Assembly (NCBI GenBank): GCA_900770395.1 | Contig: CAAGKM010000047.1 | Span: 18,311-82,310, forward strand | Direction of reading: 5' to 3' | DNA from: an uncultured Prevotella sp. | GTDB lineage: Bacteria > Bacteroidota > Bacteroidia > Bacteroidales > Bacteroidaceae | Length of the DNA: 64,000 nucleotides | In this document: positions 50,828 to 59,334 of the stretch, piece after piece | Numbering within the stretch: position 1 is the first letter of the stretch | How the letters are laid out: each line of letters starts with the position of its first letter | The notes under the pieces: generated by a model | Databases searched by the model: none | Told to the model about the DNA's origin: nothing | Seen by the model: only the letters and a program-made list of their open reading frames with translations | Program-made: the position numbers and the translations under genes

Positions 50828-53353
50828 ATGGCACGTGTTTATGTTTTTATCTTAATGCTGTTAGGTACCGGCGCATTGGCTTTTGCTGGAAATAAAGCGG
50901 AGTTGAAACCGAGATTGGTGGTGTTGACAGACATTGCTCCCGGAGATTTGGAACCGGATGACATGGAGTCGATGGTGCGCCTCATGGCGTATGCCGACCA
51001 ATATGAGATAGAGGCATTAATCACTACCACGGGATGGAACTGCGACCCTTATCCTGTGGAATGGGCTGACTCGCTGTATCGTGTGGTGGATGCCTACGAA
51101 AAGGATGTCAGAAATCTGATGAAACGTTCGGCGCAGACCGAATTTCTTCCTCTGAGTGAAGAGCAGGGACGGCAGAGAATAGGCTATTGGCCCAGCGCTG
51201 ACTATCTGCGTAGCCGTGTAGCCATGGGCAGCATACGTTCGGGCATCAAGGTTATCGGGGCTGACAATGACAGCCCAGGCAGCAATATGATAATCAAACT
51301 GGTTGATGAAGATGACCCACGTCCGTTGTGGATTACATGCTGGGGTGGTGGAAACACACTGGCGCAGGCTATATGGAGGGTAAAGCAGGAACGTACCCCC
51401 GAACAGCTGAAAGCCTTTCTGCATAAACTGAGAGTGTTTACCATTACCGATCAGGATATGGTTTACGCCATGAGAATGAACCGTGCATACAGCTCGCATC
51501 AATGGCTGCGCAGGGAGTTTGCCGATGACCTTATGTTTATTTGGGATGAGAGTGCCTGGCTCACACAGTGTGAGTTAGGCAGCAGGGGATGGCAGCAATA
51601 TGCCGCCCACATACAGGGCAAGGGTAATCTTGGAAAGGTCTATCCTACATATAAATGGGGAGTGGAGGGCGACACGCCGAGCTATCTCAACATAATGCCC
51701 AACGGACTTCATGATGCCGACCACCCTGAACAGATAGGCTGGGCAGGATGTTTCCGGCGCTATATGTGTCCCGATTCACTCACCATAGCATGGACTAACT
51801 GGCAGAAACCTCAGAAAGATATTTCACGTGGTTACGAAGAAAAATTTTATCCGGACATTGTAAATGATTTCATGTCGCGAATGGAATGGGCCGACAAAGG
51901 ATGCGGCAATCATAATCCTGTTGTTGTCGTCAACGGCAGGCGGGGCTTGTCTCCCGTATGTATAGAAGGAAAACCTGGACAGACTATAACACTCGACGCC
52001 TCTAAGTCGTATGATCCTGACGGTGATGCTTTGACATTTAGCTGGTGGATTCAGGGTGACATTACCTCCAATACTGACATTATCCTCCATTCACAAGGCA
52101 GCAAGGCAACTCTTATGATTCCGCAAAATGCCCAGATGAGCGACATTCATGTTGTCTGCGAGGTGCGGGACAATCGCGAAATATCTCTTGTTGGCTACCG
52201 TCGTATCATTATCTCGCCAAGCCGTTCTGCCGTGAAAGGTTTTCCGTATGTGTATGACCAAGAGAACACAGCTGCCGCATATCCTAAGATAAAGATTAGG
52301 CAGTTTGAGGAGTTGCCGAGTGTTCCCGGGCTGCCTGATCCTTTTGCGTGGGCTGACGGAAGCGGCCGCTCCACCAAGTTTAAGGATTGGGAACGTCACC
52401 GCTCTGAGATCATGCAGATGCTCTATCATTATGAGATAGGTGAGAAACCTGTGGTTGACAAGAAGCAGATGAAGGCGAAAATAGTCAACGACACACTGCA
52501 GGTGGATGTGAGAGTAGGCGATGAGACGCTCAGGCTCACGGCGTCGATAAAATATCCCGATGGCGACGGTCCTTTCCCTGTCATCATCGGAATAGGTTTC
52601 GGCACAGGATCTCTGCCAGGGGAAATATTCGACAAAAGAGGTGTGGCGCAGATTGCATTCAGTTTTCAGCAGGTGATGTCGCATACCCAAAAGCGTGGGC
52701 AGGAGCCCGTCAACAGGCTTTATCCTGACCAGACGGAGATGGGGGCATATTGTGCATGGCCGTGGGGCATCAGCCGTATTATCGACGGTCTGGAACTTAT
52801 AGGCAAGGCAGCTAAGATTGATATGTCGCATATAGCCGTTTCCGGTTGCTCCTTTGCAGGAAAGATGGCATTGTTTGCCGGTGCCCTCGATGAGCGCATA
52901 GCCCTGACAATAGCACAGGAGCCTGGCGGCGGAGGTGTCAATTCGTGGAGAGTGTCCGAAACGCTCGGAAATGTGGAGACCCTTGGCCGTACAAACTATG
53001 CGTGGTTTAAGGAGAGCATGAAGCGTTTCTCCAACTGTGTTGACCGTCTGCCCATCGACCATCACGAGGTGGCTGCGCTGATAGCTCCGCGTGCTCTGCT
53101 CGTTTTGGGCAACACCGATTACGAATGGCTTGCCGAGAGGTCCAACTATGAGTCGTCAAAGGCAGCGCGTGAGGTATGGAAGACCTTTGGCATTGCCGAC
53201 CGCATGGGCTATTCCATCGTTGGCGGTCATCCCCATTGTCAGCTGCCTTTGTGTCAATATCCTGAGGTTGAGGCTTTCGTTGATAAATTCCTTCTTGGAA
53301 AGACTGATGTGAACACCAATGTCACCAAGGCAGAGATGTTTGAGCGGGAATAA
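50828..53353 (+). CDS. Secreted DUF1593 (nucleoside-hydrolase-like) - CE15 esterase-like fusion
   Basis: The 841-residue protein has a signal peptide (MARVYVFILMLLGTGALAFA). Residues about 25-330 are a DUF1593/Sde182-type nucleoside-hydrolase-like domain (VVLTDIAPGDLEPDDMESM, DADHPEQIGWAG). An Ig-like module (DASKSYDPDGDALTFSWWI) follows near 400. The C-terminal half from about 480 resembles CE15 glucuronoyl esterases: Ser675 in SGCSFAGKMALFAG, IAQEPGGGGVNSWR, HHEVAALIAPRALLVLGN and a terminal GGHPHC. The usual GCSRxGK arginine is Phe here. CE15 enzymes cleave lignin-glucuronoxylan esters; activity of this one is uncertain. The ATG at 50828 gives a proper signal peptide. Confidence 0.82.
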   Translation: MARVYVFILMLLGTGALAFAGNKAELKPRLVVLTDIAPGDLEPDDMESMVRLMAYADQYEIEALITTTGWNCDPYPVEWADSLYRVVDAYEKDVRNLMKRSAQTEFLPLSEEQGRQRIGYWPSADYLRSRVAMGSIRSGIKVIGADNDSPGSNMIIKLVDEDDPRPLWITCWGGGNTLAQAIWRVKQERTPEQLKAFLHKLRVFTITDQDMVYAMRMNRAYSSHQWLRREFADDLMFIWDESAWLTQCELGSRGWQQYAAHIQGKGNLGKVYPTYKWGVEGDTPSYLNIMPNGLHDADHPEQIGWAGCFRRYMCPDSLTIAWTNWQKPQKDISRGYEEKFYPDIVNDFMSRMEWADKGCGNHNPVVVVNGRRGLSPVCIEGKPGQTITLDASKSYDPDGDALTFSWWIQGDITSNTDIILHSQGSKATLMIPQNAQMSDIHVVCEVRDNREISLVGYRRIIISPSRSAVKGFPYVYDQENTAAAYPKIKIRQFEELPSVPGLPDPFAWADGSGRSTKFKDWERHRSEIMQMLYHYEIGEKPVVDKKQMKAKIVNDTLQVDVRVGDETLRLTASIKYPDGDGPFPVIIGIGFGTGSLPGEIFDKRGVAQIAFSFQQVMSHTQKRGQEPVNRLYPDQTEMGAYCAWPWGISRIIDGLELIGKAAKIDMSHIAVSGCSFAGKMALFAGALDERIALTIAQEPGGGGVNSWRVSETLGNVETLGRTNYAWFKESMKRFSNCVDRLPIDHHEVAALIAPRALLVLGNTDYEWLAERSNYESSKAAREVWKTFGIADRMGYSIVGGHPHCQLPLCQYPEVEAFVDKFLLGKTDVNTNVTKAEMFERE

Positions 53354-53437
53354 GCAGCGGTCCGCAGGTGCTATTGACACTGCCGATGAGTTTTTGGGAA
53401 AATAAATGTAGTATGAGCATTTAATGCTTTATAGACA

Positions 53438-54016
53438 ATGATTAAGAACTTTGTTTTTGATTTTGGAGGAGTGATAACGGTGAGCAGCCGCGAGCGTGCC
53501 GTCCGTGCTTTCGGGAGCATTGGCGTGGACGATGCCGATGCGCTGCTGTCGAAGCACCATCAGAATGGAATGTTTTCCGATGTTGAGAGCGGCAAGATTA
53601 CAGCTGCCGAGTTCTGTTCATGGCTCAGCGGTCATTGCGGCAGAACGATAACCTTCGACGATGTGGTGAAAGGCTGGACAGGCTATGTTGCCGACATCCC
53701 CCGTGAGCGTCTCGACATGCTTCTCCGTCTTAAGGAGCATTACCGTGTGTTTATCCTCACCAACACCAATCCCTTCATGATGTCGTGGGCACGAAGTCCG
53801 CAGTTCACGCCCGAGGGGCTGCCGCTCGATGCCTTCTGCCACAAGATCTACGCCTCATACGAGATAGGTATGCTGAAGCCCGATGTGCGGATATACCAAT
53901 ATCTCATTGACGATGCCGGGATAAATGCCGCTGAGACATTGTTTGTTGACGACAGCATTGCAAATGTGGAGGCTGCGGAGCAAGCCGGAATGACAGGAAT
54001 GCTGTTTGGTGATTGA
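53438..54016 (+). CDS. HAD-superfamily hydrolase (subfamily IA)
   Basis: The 192-residue protein opens MIKNFVFDFGGVI, with motif I FDFGG, where the second Asp of DxD is replaced by Gly as in YihX/epoxide-hydrolase-like HADs. Motif II is LTNTN near 107, and GMLKPDVRIYQYL and LFVDDSIANVEAAEQAGM form motifs III and IV. It is probably a cytoplasmic sugar-phosphate or alpha-glucose-1-phosphate-type phosphatase; the substrate is not readable. It lies 84 bp after the esterase fusion and just before an AT-rich insert. Confidence 0.88.
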   Translation: MIKNFVFDFGGVITVSSRERAVRAFGSIGVDDADALLSKHHQNGMFSDVESGKITAAEFCSWLSGHCGRTITFDDVVKGWTGYVADIPRERLDMLLRLKEHYRVFILTNTNPFMMSWARSPQFTPEGLPLDAFCHKIYASYEIGMLKPDVRIYQYLIDDAGINAAETLFVDDSIANVEAAEQAGMTGMLFGD

Positions 54017-54022
54017 GAAAGC

Positions 54023-54142
54023 CTTTACATTGAGAGTCTTACCAGCCGAAGCGGCAGCAGGCAGAACACTGACAGTCACCTCTGCAGTCTCGCCATAGAT
54101 GACGGTTGTAAGAGAGTCGCAATCAAAGAGAGTGAAAAATAT
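54023..54142 (-). pseudogene. Remnant of a secreted/Ig-like coding sequence
   Basis: Read on the minus strand this stretch translates as FDCDSLTTVIYGETAEVTV followed by SVLPAAASAGKTLNVKA, which reads like part of a bacterial Ig-like surface protein. Its GC content resembles real coding DNA here, unlike the AT-rich sequence directly to its right. There is no start, no signal peptide and no continuation, so it may be a decayed fragment left where the AT-rich insert joins the chromosome. Confidence 0.35.
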
Positions 54143-54185
54143 GTAAAAAACAATATGTAAAATATTAAGTATCAATTATTATTTG

Positions 54186-54195
54186 TATATTTGCA
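54186..54195 (+). promoter_or_regulatory. -7 promoter element for the STAS/HATPase pair
   Basis: TATATTTGCA matches the consensus, 19 bp before the ATG at 54215, and rules out the in-frame TTG at 54191 as the translation start. Confidence 0.6.
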
Positions 54196-54214
54196 GCAAA
54201 ATTTTTATTTTCAC

Positions 54215-55120
54215 ATGAATACTGTAATAACCATACCAAATGTAGATATAGATGAAAGAATAGGAAGTGTATTCAACCACTTGTTTCAAATTATACATCA
54301 GACAGAAAATTCAAATACGAATGACCTGTATTGGGATTTAAGTGAAACTTCTTTCTTTCATCCTTTTTTTCTTGCTCCACTTGTTATTTACAAACATAGA
54401 TGTGAGAAAAACGTAGTCTGTGAAAATATACCAAATGATATTGCCGGATATTTGGATTTGGTTAATTTTGAGGAGCCATTACTTGTTACAGGCGATTCAA
54501 ACATGAAAGAAATATTAGAGCCATATATCAACAAGACATACTTACCTTTATGCAAATTTGAGTTACACAAAGGCAACATTGATGATTTGCAAAGCGTGCT
54601 TCAAAATGTAATAAGGCAACAAAGTAAAGCCGACTCGCGGATAACAACTCCTCTGTCTTATCTTTTGGGAGAATTAATAGACAATATGAATGAACATTCC
54701 AAAGGAGAATACGGCTATATCTTTTCTCAATATTTAAGGAAAGAAAAATGTATAGATTTAGTTTTGGCAGATGATGGAATTACGATATTTGGCAGTTATG
54801 TCACTGCTCAAAAGTATCTTGATGAAATAAACGGCAATGAAGCAGAGGCATTAAGATTGGCAAATGAAGGTAAATCTACCAAAAATCTGCCTAATGCTGA
54901 AAATAGAGGTTATGGCATATCTTCTTCAAAGGAAATGCTATCGGACGGGCTTCACGGTTCTTTTTTCATGCTCTCAGGAGGAGCTTTTCATAGACATGAC
55001 GGTGCAGGGTCGGTATTTGTCAAACTGCCTGATACCATACGTTGGGAAGGAACTATTATCCTTATGAGAATTCCAGTAGAAGTACCTGCTGATTTTGATT
55101 ATAGTAAATACACTCGATAA
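54215..55120 (+). CDS. STAS-like / histidine-kinase-type ATPase (HATPase_c) protein
   Basis: The 301-residue cytoplasmic protein has an N-terminal region (1-110) with a STAS-like core (DLYWDLSETSFFHPFFLAPL). A GHKL ATPase domain follows: N-box E153-LIDNMNEH-161, G1 LADDGIT at about 184-190 and G2 NRGYGISSSKEM at about 230-241. There is no phospho-acceptor histidine domain, so it resembles anti-sigma or switch kinases (SpoIIAB/RsbW logic) rather than a two-component sensor. It pairs with a DUF4325 STAS-like protein 21 bp downstream. The AT-rich base composition contrasts with flanking genes, suggesting acquisition by transfer. Confidence 0.78.
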   Translation: MNTVITIPNVDIDERIGSVFNHLFQIIHQTENSNTNDLYWDLSETSFFHPFFLAPLVIYKHRCEKNVVCENIPNDIAGYLDLVNFEEPLLVTGDSNMKEILEPYINKTYLPLCKFELHKGNIDDLQSVLQNVIRQQSKADSRITTPLSYLLGELIDNMNEHSKGEYGYIFSQYLRKEKCIDLVLADDGITIFGSYVTAQKYLDEINGNEAEALRLANEGKSTKNLPNAENRGYGISSSKEMLSDGLHGSFFMLSGGAFHRHDGAGSVFVKLPDTIRWEGTIILMRIPVEVPADFDYSKYTR

Positions 55121-55141
55121 AAACTTAAAGAATAAAAGAAT

Positions 55142-55477
55142 ATGACAAGATTGAAAATCGCGGATTTGATTAGTACCGATATACGTTCAAGGGCAAATGC
55201 AGAGATTATAAAATCGGCCGTTGACGGAATTGACGCAGATGTTATTCTTGACTTTGACGGGGTGACATTTGCTTCCCGCTCTTTTACGGATGAATTATAC
55301 AATGTAATGTGTGACAATAAAAACATTACTGTAGAAAACACATCAGACGTTGTAAAAACCATGTTGGATGCTGTTATTGAAGGGCGAAAATCCAAAAGAG
55401 TATTTAAAAAACGCGATTCTGAAATTAAAGAGTTTGAGGATATGAACAGTTTAGCAAGTTTTTTGGCCACTATTTAG
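55142..55477 (+). CDS. STAS-like domain protein (DUF4325)
   Basis: The 111-residue protein contains ADVILDFDGVTFASRSFTDE, the hallmark strand-helix of the DUF4325 STAS-like family. The same shape appears in the N-terminus of the upstream ATPase. STAS proteins commonly act as anti-anti-sigma or allosteric partners of GHKL kinases. It is probably cotranscribed with that ATPase and shares its AT-rich composition. The target of the pair is unknown; a phage-defence or stress-switch role is a guess. Confidence 0.82.
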   Translation: MTRLKIADLISTDIRSRANAEIIKSAVDGIDADVILDFDGVTFASRSFTDELYNVMCDNKNITVENTSDVVKTMLDAVIEGRKSKRVFKKRDSEIKEFEDMNSLASFLATI

Positions 55478-55590
55478 TCCCCACTTGGCTGTGCAAAGAG
55501 TAAAAAAAGGTATATTTCGTAACTTTACATAAGTTACTTTCTCTCGACAATAAATATAAAATTTCATTTTATATTGTACTCGCTTGCTCG

Positions 55591-55600
55591 TAACTTTGCA
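55591..55600 (+). promoter_or_regulatory. -7 promoter element for the DMT permease
   Basis: TAACTTTGCA lies 11 bp before the ATG at 55612. The upstream context CTCGCTTGCTCG resembles the malY promoter surroundings. Confidence 0.6.
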
Positions 55601-55611
55601 CCCCGAAATAT

Positions 55612-56502
55612 ATGAACAAGGAAAGCAATTTTATATATCATCTCGTGGCATTCCTGACGGTGTGCGTATGGGGAACGACATTTGTGTCTACAAAGGTGCT
55701 GATGATTAACGGCTTGTCGCCGGCGCAGATATTCACACTGAGGTTTGCGATTGCATATATATTGATGTTGGCATTCAGCCATAAGAGGTTGTTTGCCGAC
55801 AGCTGGCGTGATGAAGGACTGATGGCATTGCTTGGCATTACCGGCGGCTCGCTTTATTTTCTGAGTGAGAATGAGGCTATGAACTTCACCACAACCACAA
55901 ACACCTCGCTCATAGTATGCTCATGTCCGCTCTTCGCCACATTGCTGGTGAGGATGTTTTATAAGTCAGCCCGTATCAACACAGTACAGCTCTTAGGGTC
56001 GCTGCTTGCCTTTGTCGGCATGGGTGTTGTGGTGCTCAACGGACGTTTTGTGCTTCATCTCTCACCTGTTGGCGATGCCTTAGCGTTTACCGCATGTATA
56101 TGCTGGGCTGTCTACTCCCTGCTGATGAAAATGGTGTCGGAACGCTACTGTGCCGCCTTCATTACAAGGAAAGTGTTCTTCTATGGAGTGCTCACCATTA
56201 CACCTTATTATATTATAGAGCCGGGAATGCCAGCGATGGAGATATTCCTAAAGCCGGCGGTGATTGGCAATTTGCTCTTCTTGGGCTGCCTTGCATCCAT
56301 GGTGTGCTTCCTCACATGGAACTGGTGCATATCCAAGTTAGGGGCGGTGAAAGCCACCAACTGGGTATACTTCAACCCTATCACCACCATGATGGCTGCC
56401 TCGCTGATATTGGGAGAGAGGATAACGGTATACTTCATATTAGGCGCCGCCTGCATATTGACTGGCATGTATCTGGCGGAACGACGCACAGCGGTGAGTT
56501 GA
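55612..56502 (+). CDS. EamA/DMT-family permease
   Basis: The 296-residue membrane protein has about ten hydrophobic segments in two EamA repeats. The first is VWGTTFVSTKVLMINGLSPA ... LRFAIAYI; the second contains GDALAFTACICWAVYSLLMK and ends YFILGAACILTGMYLAE. Drug/metabolite transporters of this type usually export amino acids or metabolites across the inner membrane. It has its own promoter right after the AT-rich insert, and nothing nearby indicates the substrate. Confidence 0.9.
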   Translation: MNKESNFIYHLVAFLTVCVWGTTFVSTKVLMINGLSPAQIFTLRFAIAYILMLAFSHKRLFADSWRDEGLMALLGITGGSLYFLSENEAMNFTTTTNTSLIVCSCPLFATLLVRMFYKSARINTVQLLGSLLAFVGMGVVVLNGRFVLHLSPVGDALAFTACICWAVYSLLMKMVSERYCAAFITRKVFFYGVLTITPYYIIEPGMPAMEIFLKPAVIGNLLFLGCLASMVCFLTWNWCISKLGAVKATNWVYFNPITTMMAASLILGERITVYFILGAACILTGMYLAERRTAVS

Positions 56503-56533
56503 TTTTTAAATCAACTCAGCATTTTAGCTTTCT

Positions 56534-57316
56534 CTATTTGTATCCCAACATATACCAGCAACTGGTGGAAAAGAAGTTCCTTAGATATGGGATATTGGAA
56601 ATCATCGCAGGAAGCCGACGGGGAGTAAGTCCGAACTTAATTTCGTAATGTGGATTGATAAACCACAGCTGGCGGTTTTCTGTTTTGAAAGATGATTGGC
56701 GTAAAAGGCGCTCAAAGGATTCGATGGAGACTTTTGTTCGTTTAATGCCTAATAACTCACAGATGCAGCCATCGCTTTCCCCGAACGACTTCAAGAACAA
56801 GCGATAAAGGGATGCTGGAATAAGATGAATAAACGGGAAACGTGATAATATCTTACTCCTGCAAATCTGCTGATGTCCGCCAAACGGCATCTGCCATGCA
56901 GGGAATGCCATGAACACAACGCCTTGGGGTGACAAAACAAGCTCACTCAATTTTTTCAGAAAAAACTTTTTATTGTCTATATGCTCAAATACATCATGGC
57001 AGATTATGATGTCGAATTTGTGCTCTAAATGCTTCAAGTTGAGAATATCCTCCGCAATAAACTCGCCATTCGTCTGCTCCATCTCAAAGAAAGATCTTGC
57101 CTCCTCGATTCTATAAGCAGCGATGTCCACCCCCGTGACATTACATCCCATTTCTGCAAACGGTAACAGGTTGCCACCCTCACCGCATCCTATCTCCAAT
57201 ACATTCATACCTGCTTTTATAGCATAATGCTTTTGAATATATGGAATAAAATATCTTCTACTCGTTTCTGTCAGTTCCTTGAAATACTGCTGCCTGTTTT
57301 TATGACGCTCTTGCAT
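56534..57316 (-). CDS. Class I SAM-dependent methyltransferase
   Basis: The 260-residue protein has the SAM motif I VLEIGCGEGGNLLPFAEMG at about 38-56, followed by VTGVDIAAYRIEEA and motif DIIICHDVFEHIDNKKFFLK. This pattern fits methyltransferase type 11/UbiG-like enzymes. The C-terminal half (FPFIHLIPASLYRLFLKSFG) is shared with methyltransferases in glycan or quinone pathways, but the acceptor is unknown. It is on the minus strand between two unrelated genes and is probably monocistronic. Confidence 0.85.
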   Translation of the reverse strand: MQERHKNRQQYFKELTETSRRYFIPYIQKHYAIKAGMNVLEIGCGEGGNLLPFAEMGCNVTGVDIAAYRIEEARSFFEMEQTNGEFIAEDILNLKHLEHKFDIIICHDVFEHIDNKKFFLKKLSELVLSPQGVVFMAFPAWQMPFGGHQQICRSKILSRFPFIHLIPASLYRLFLKSFGESDGCICELLGIKRTKVSIESFERLLRQSSFKTENRQLWFINPHYEIKFGLTPRRLPAMISNIPYLRNFFSTSCWYMLGYK

Positions 57317-57388
57317 GACTTTTCGCTTTACTAATTTCTACATCAATATAGATACTAATAGAACGAAAAGACTGCATGAGATTTGTTT

Positions 57389-59050
57389 TTACCAGGTAAA
57401 CCTTATTCCCAACGGCGCGGAGAATGTGAAAGGATGCTCCGTCCAGATGGTATGCGTGCTGCTGCCGTTAGGGATATACCAATAGAGCGTAGGCTCCACA
57501 TACAGCGTCAGCTTCGGCAGCACACGATATTGTAAGCCAAGGCTGAGGTTTGCAGACCACTGCACTGGCGGTGTTATTGATATACGGGTGGCCGTGGAAT
57601 CCTGAGGTATATTTGCGGCGATATATTTTCTATACACCTTATTATATATAGGTATGTTGAGTGACACACCGGCTGCACCATACACCGACAGCCGTTTGTA
57701 GTCGGCAAAGCGGCAGGACATACGGAGCGGAATGCCAAGATAATGTATATTCTGATCTTTACGTATATGATACTCATTGCTGCCAATAATACTCCTCGAC
57801 TTCAATATTGAGTATTGCAGTCCTGTCTCAACATTCCATCTTTCTGACAGCTGTTTGCTTAAGGACAGCCCGAAGGTGACGGGGCGGTCGTGATACTCCT
57901 GCTCAATAATGTCGCCCTGGTTGTTGTTGGCAATCTCTATCAGGGCAAGCGAGTCCTTTGGCATGTGGTCATTCTTTGAGGAATTAAGAATTTGACTGTA
58001 GTCTTCCCAGTTGCTTACCTTTGAAGGGACGGTAGGACCCTCCGAATCACCAATGTTATCTGCTGTCATAATCCGATATATGTTCTGTGCCAAAGCCGGA
58101 CCGAGCGAGCCTGCAGCAAGCATCTGCCATTTCTTCGGTTTCTTCTTCGTTTTTTCTGCTGCAAGGTTAAAGTCAGGTAAATCTGGAATTTGTAACATTG
58201 GCTGTATGCTGTCGGTAAACTCAATACTGTCATGCCTGTTCTCCGCAATTTGCTCTTCTGGAATATGTATTCCCACACAGACAGTATCACATGTCTGCAT
58301 CGTGTCAGGCATTGCGACAGTCACATTTTCTGCCGCTATTTTCTCATGGACTATATTCTCAATTTCTATTTTTTCCTCAACATTTCCTTCGTTTTTCTTT
58401 TCACTCTTATCATATTTTTCCTTGTTCTTCTCTGCCATTTCCTGCTTTTGCGGTAATGACTTCTCGCGTAAAAAGAAAATGTAGAAAGGCATAGCCAAAA
58501 ACATGAGCAGCAGAATAGCCCACCGCTTTTGCCCAACCATCTTGCGGAGCATTGCCTTCGCCCTCGACAGCTGCGAGGAAGAGCTGTGAGGCTCTATGCC
58601 AAGAATCTCTGCTATTTCCTGATGTGAAAAACCGTCAATGGCATAAAGACGGAACACCTTGCCATAGCCTTCGGGTAACTTGTCCACAAGATTCATAAGT
58701 TCCTGCTGTTGCAGCAATGACTCAGCAGACACATTCCCGTCAACAGCGTTCTCGTCATCTTCCGTTATAGGCACGAAATGAATTTTCTCCTTTCTCTCCA
58801 GATATTTCAGGGCGACATTCCTCACAATCGTGGTCAGCCACTCACCGAACCGCTCAGGATTATTAAGGTTGTGCAGCGATGAAAAGGCAAGCACAAAAGC
58901 ATCATGGACAAGGTCCTTTGCGGTGTCCTCATCCACTTTCGCAATCTTGATGCACAGTCCCAGCATCTTCGGAAAGTACATCCTGTATAATGTGTCGAGA
59001 GCGTTCCCGTCTCTTGCCTTCGCCCTTTCTGTCAGTGTCTTAATATCCAT
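57389..59050 (-). CDS. ECF sigma factor fused to a membrane segment and an outer-membrane beta-barrel
   Basis: One uninterrupted 553-residue frame combines a complete ECF sigma factor with a porin-like domain. Sigma-2 is about 8-85 (DLVHDAFVLAFSSL, RFGEWLTTIVRNVALKYLE) and sigma-4 about 117-172 (LPEGYGKVFRLYAIDGFSHQ, EIAEILGIEPHSSSSQLSRA). A hydrophobic segment follows at 177-194 (WAILLLMFLAMPFYIFFL), then a Lys/Glu-rich linker and a beta-barrel at 387-553 ending APLGIRFTW, with the terminal aromatic of outer-membrane proteins. In many Bacteroidetes these are two genes. I prefer ATG 59050, because the -7 element at 59160-59169 puts upstream ATGs at or before the transcript start (ATG 59125 remains possible). 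Confidence 0.83.
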   Translation of the reverse strand: MDIKTLTERAKARDGNALDTLYRMYFPKMLGLCIKIAKVDEDTAKDLVHDAFVLAFSSLHNLNNPERFGEWLTTIVRNVALKYLERKEKIHFVPITEDDENAVDGNVSAESLLQQQELMNLVDKLPEGYGKVFRLYAIDGFSHQEIAEILGIEPHSSSSQLSRAKAMLRKMVGQKRWAILLLMFLAMPFYIFFLREKSLPQKQEMAEKNKEKYDKSEKKNEGNVEEKIEIENIVHEKIAAENVTVAMPDTMQTCDTVCVGIHIPEEQIAENRHDSIEFTDSIQPMLQIPDLPDFNLAAEKTKKKPKKWQMLAAGSLGPALAQNIYRIMTADNIGDSEGPTVPSKVSNWEDYSQILNSSKNDHMPKDSLALIEIANNNQGDIIEQEYHDRPVTFGLSLSKQLSERWNVETGLQYSILKSRSIIGSNEYHIRKDQNIHYLGIPLRMSCRFADYKRLSVYGAAGVSLNIPIYNKVYRKYIAANIPQDSTATRISITPPVQWSANLSLGLQYRVLPKLTLYVEPTLYWYIPNGSSTHTIWTEHPFTFSAPLGIRFTW

Positions 59051-59159
59051 ATCATTCTGCAGACGATGCCATATCTGCGCATGTCTACGTTCATATAGAT
59101 ACTTTAATGGATAAAAAGACTGCATTAAATGAATGTTAAAAGAAGTTTTTCTTTTCATC

Positions 59160-59169
59160 TGCAAAAATA
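59160..59169 (-). promoter_or_regulatory. -7 promoter element for the sigma/beta-barrel fusion
   Basis: The minus strand reads TATTTTTGCA, about 110 bp upstream of the chosen start. It makes the two most upstream in-frame ATGs (59164, 59158) unlikely. Confidence 0.5.
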
Positions 59170-59293
59170 CAGAATTTTTTTAATAGCCGCAAATTCTCAT
59201 TTTACATTTTTGATATTTATACCATTTTCATAAAGTAAGAAATCTTTTTCGATAAAATCCACTTTTTGTTTTGGTGGTTACGAAAAAATATTG

Positions 59294-59303
59294 TACTTTT
59301 GCA
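59294..59303 (+). promoter_or_regulatory. -7 promoter element for argF'
   Basis: TACTTTTGCA lies 31 bp before the ATG at 59335. Confidence 0.65.
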
Positions 59304-59334
59304 GGAAATAAGAAGACAAAACAACATAGACATT

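Noticed and set aside
55524..55545. Palindrome GTAACTTTACATAAGTTAC as an insertion end or operator
   Set aside because: Only a single AT-rich copy; no partner at the other end of the insert and no target duplication visible.
59051..59164. N-terminal extension of the sigma/beta-barrel protein from 59164
   Set aside because: The -7 element at 59160-59169 overlaps or adjoins those ATGs, and ECF sigma factors begin near MDIKTLTERA.
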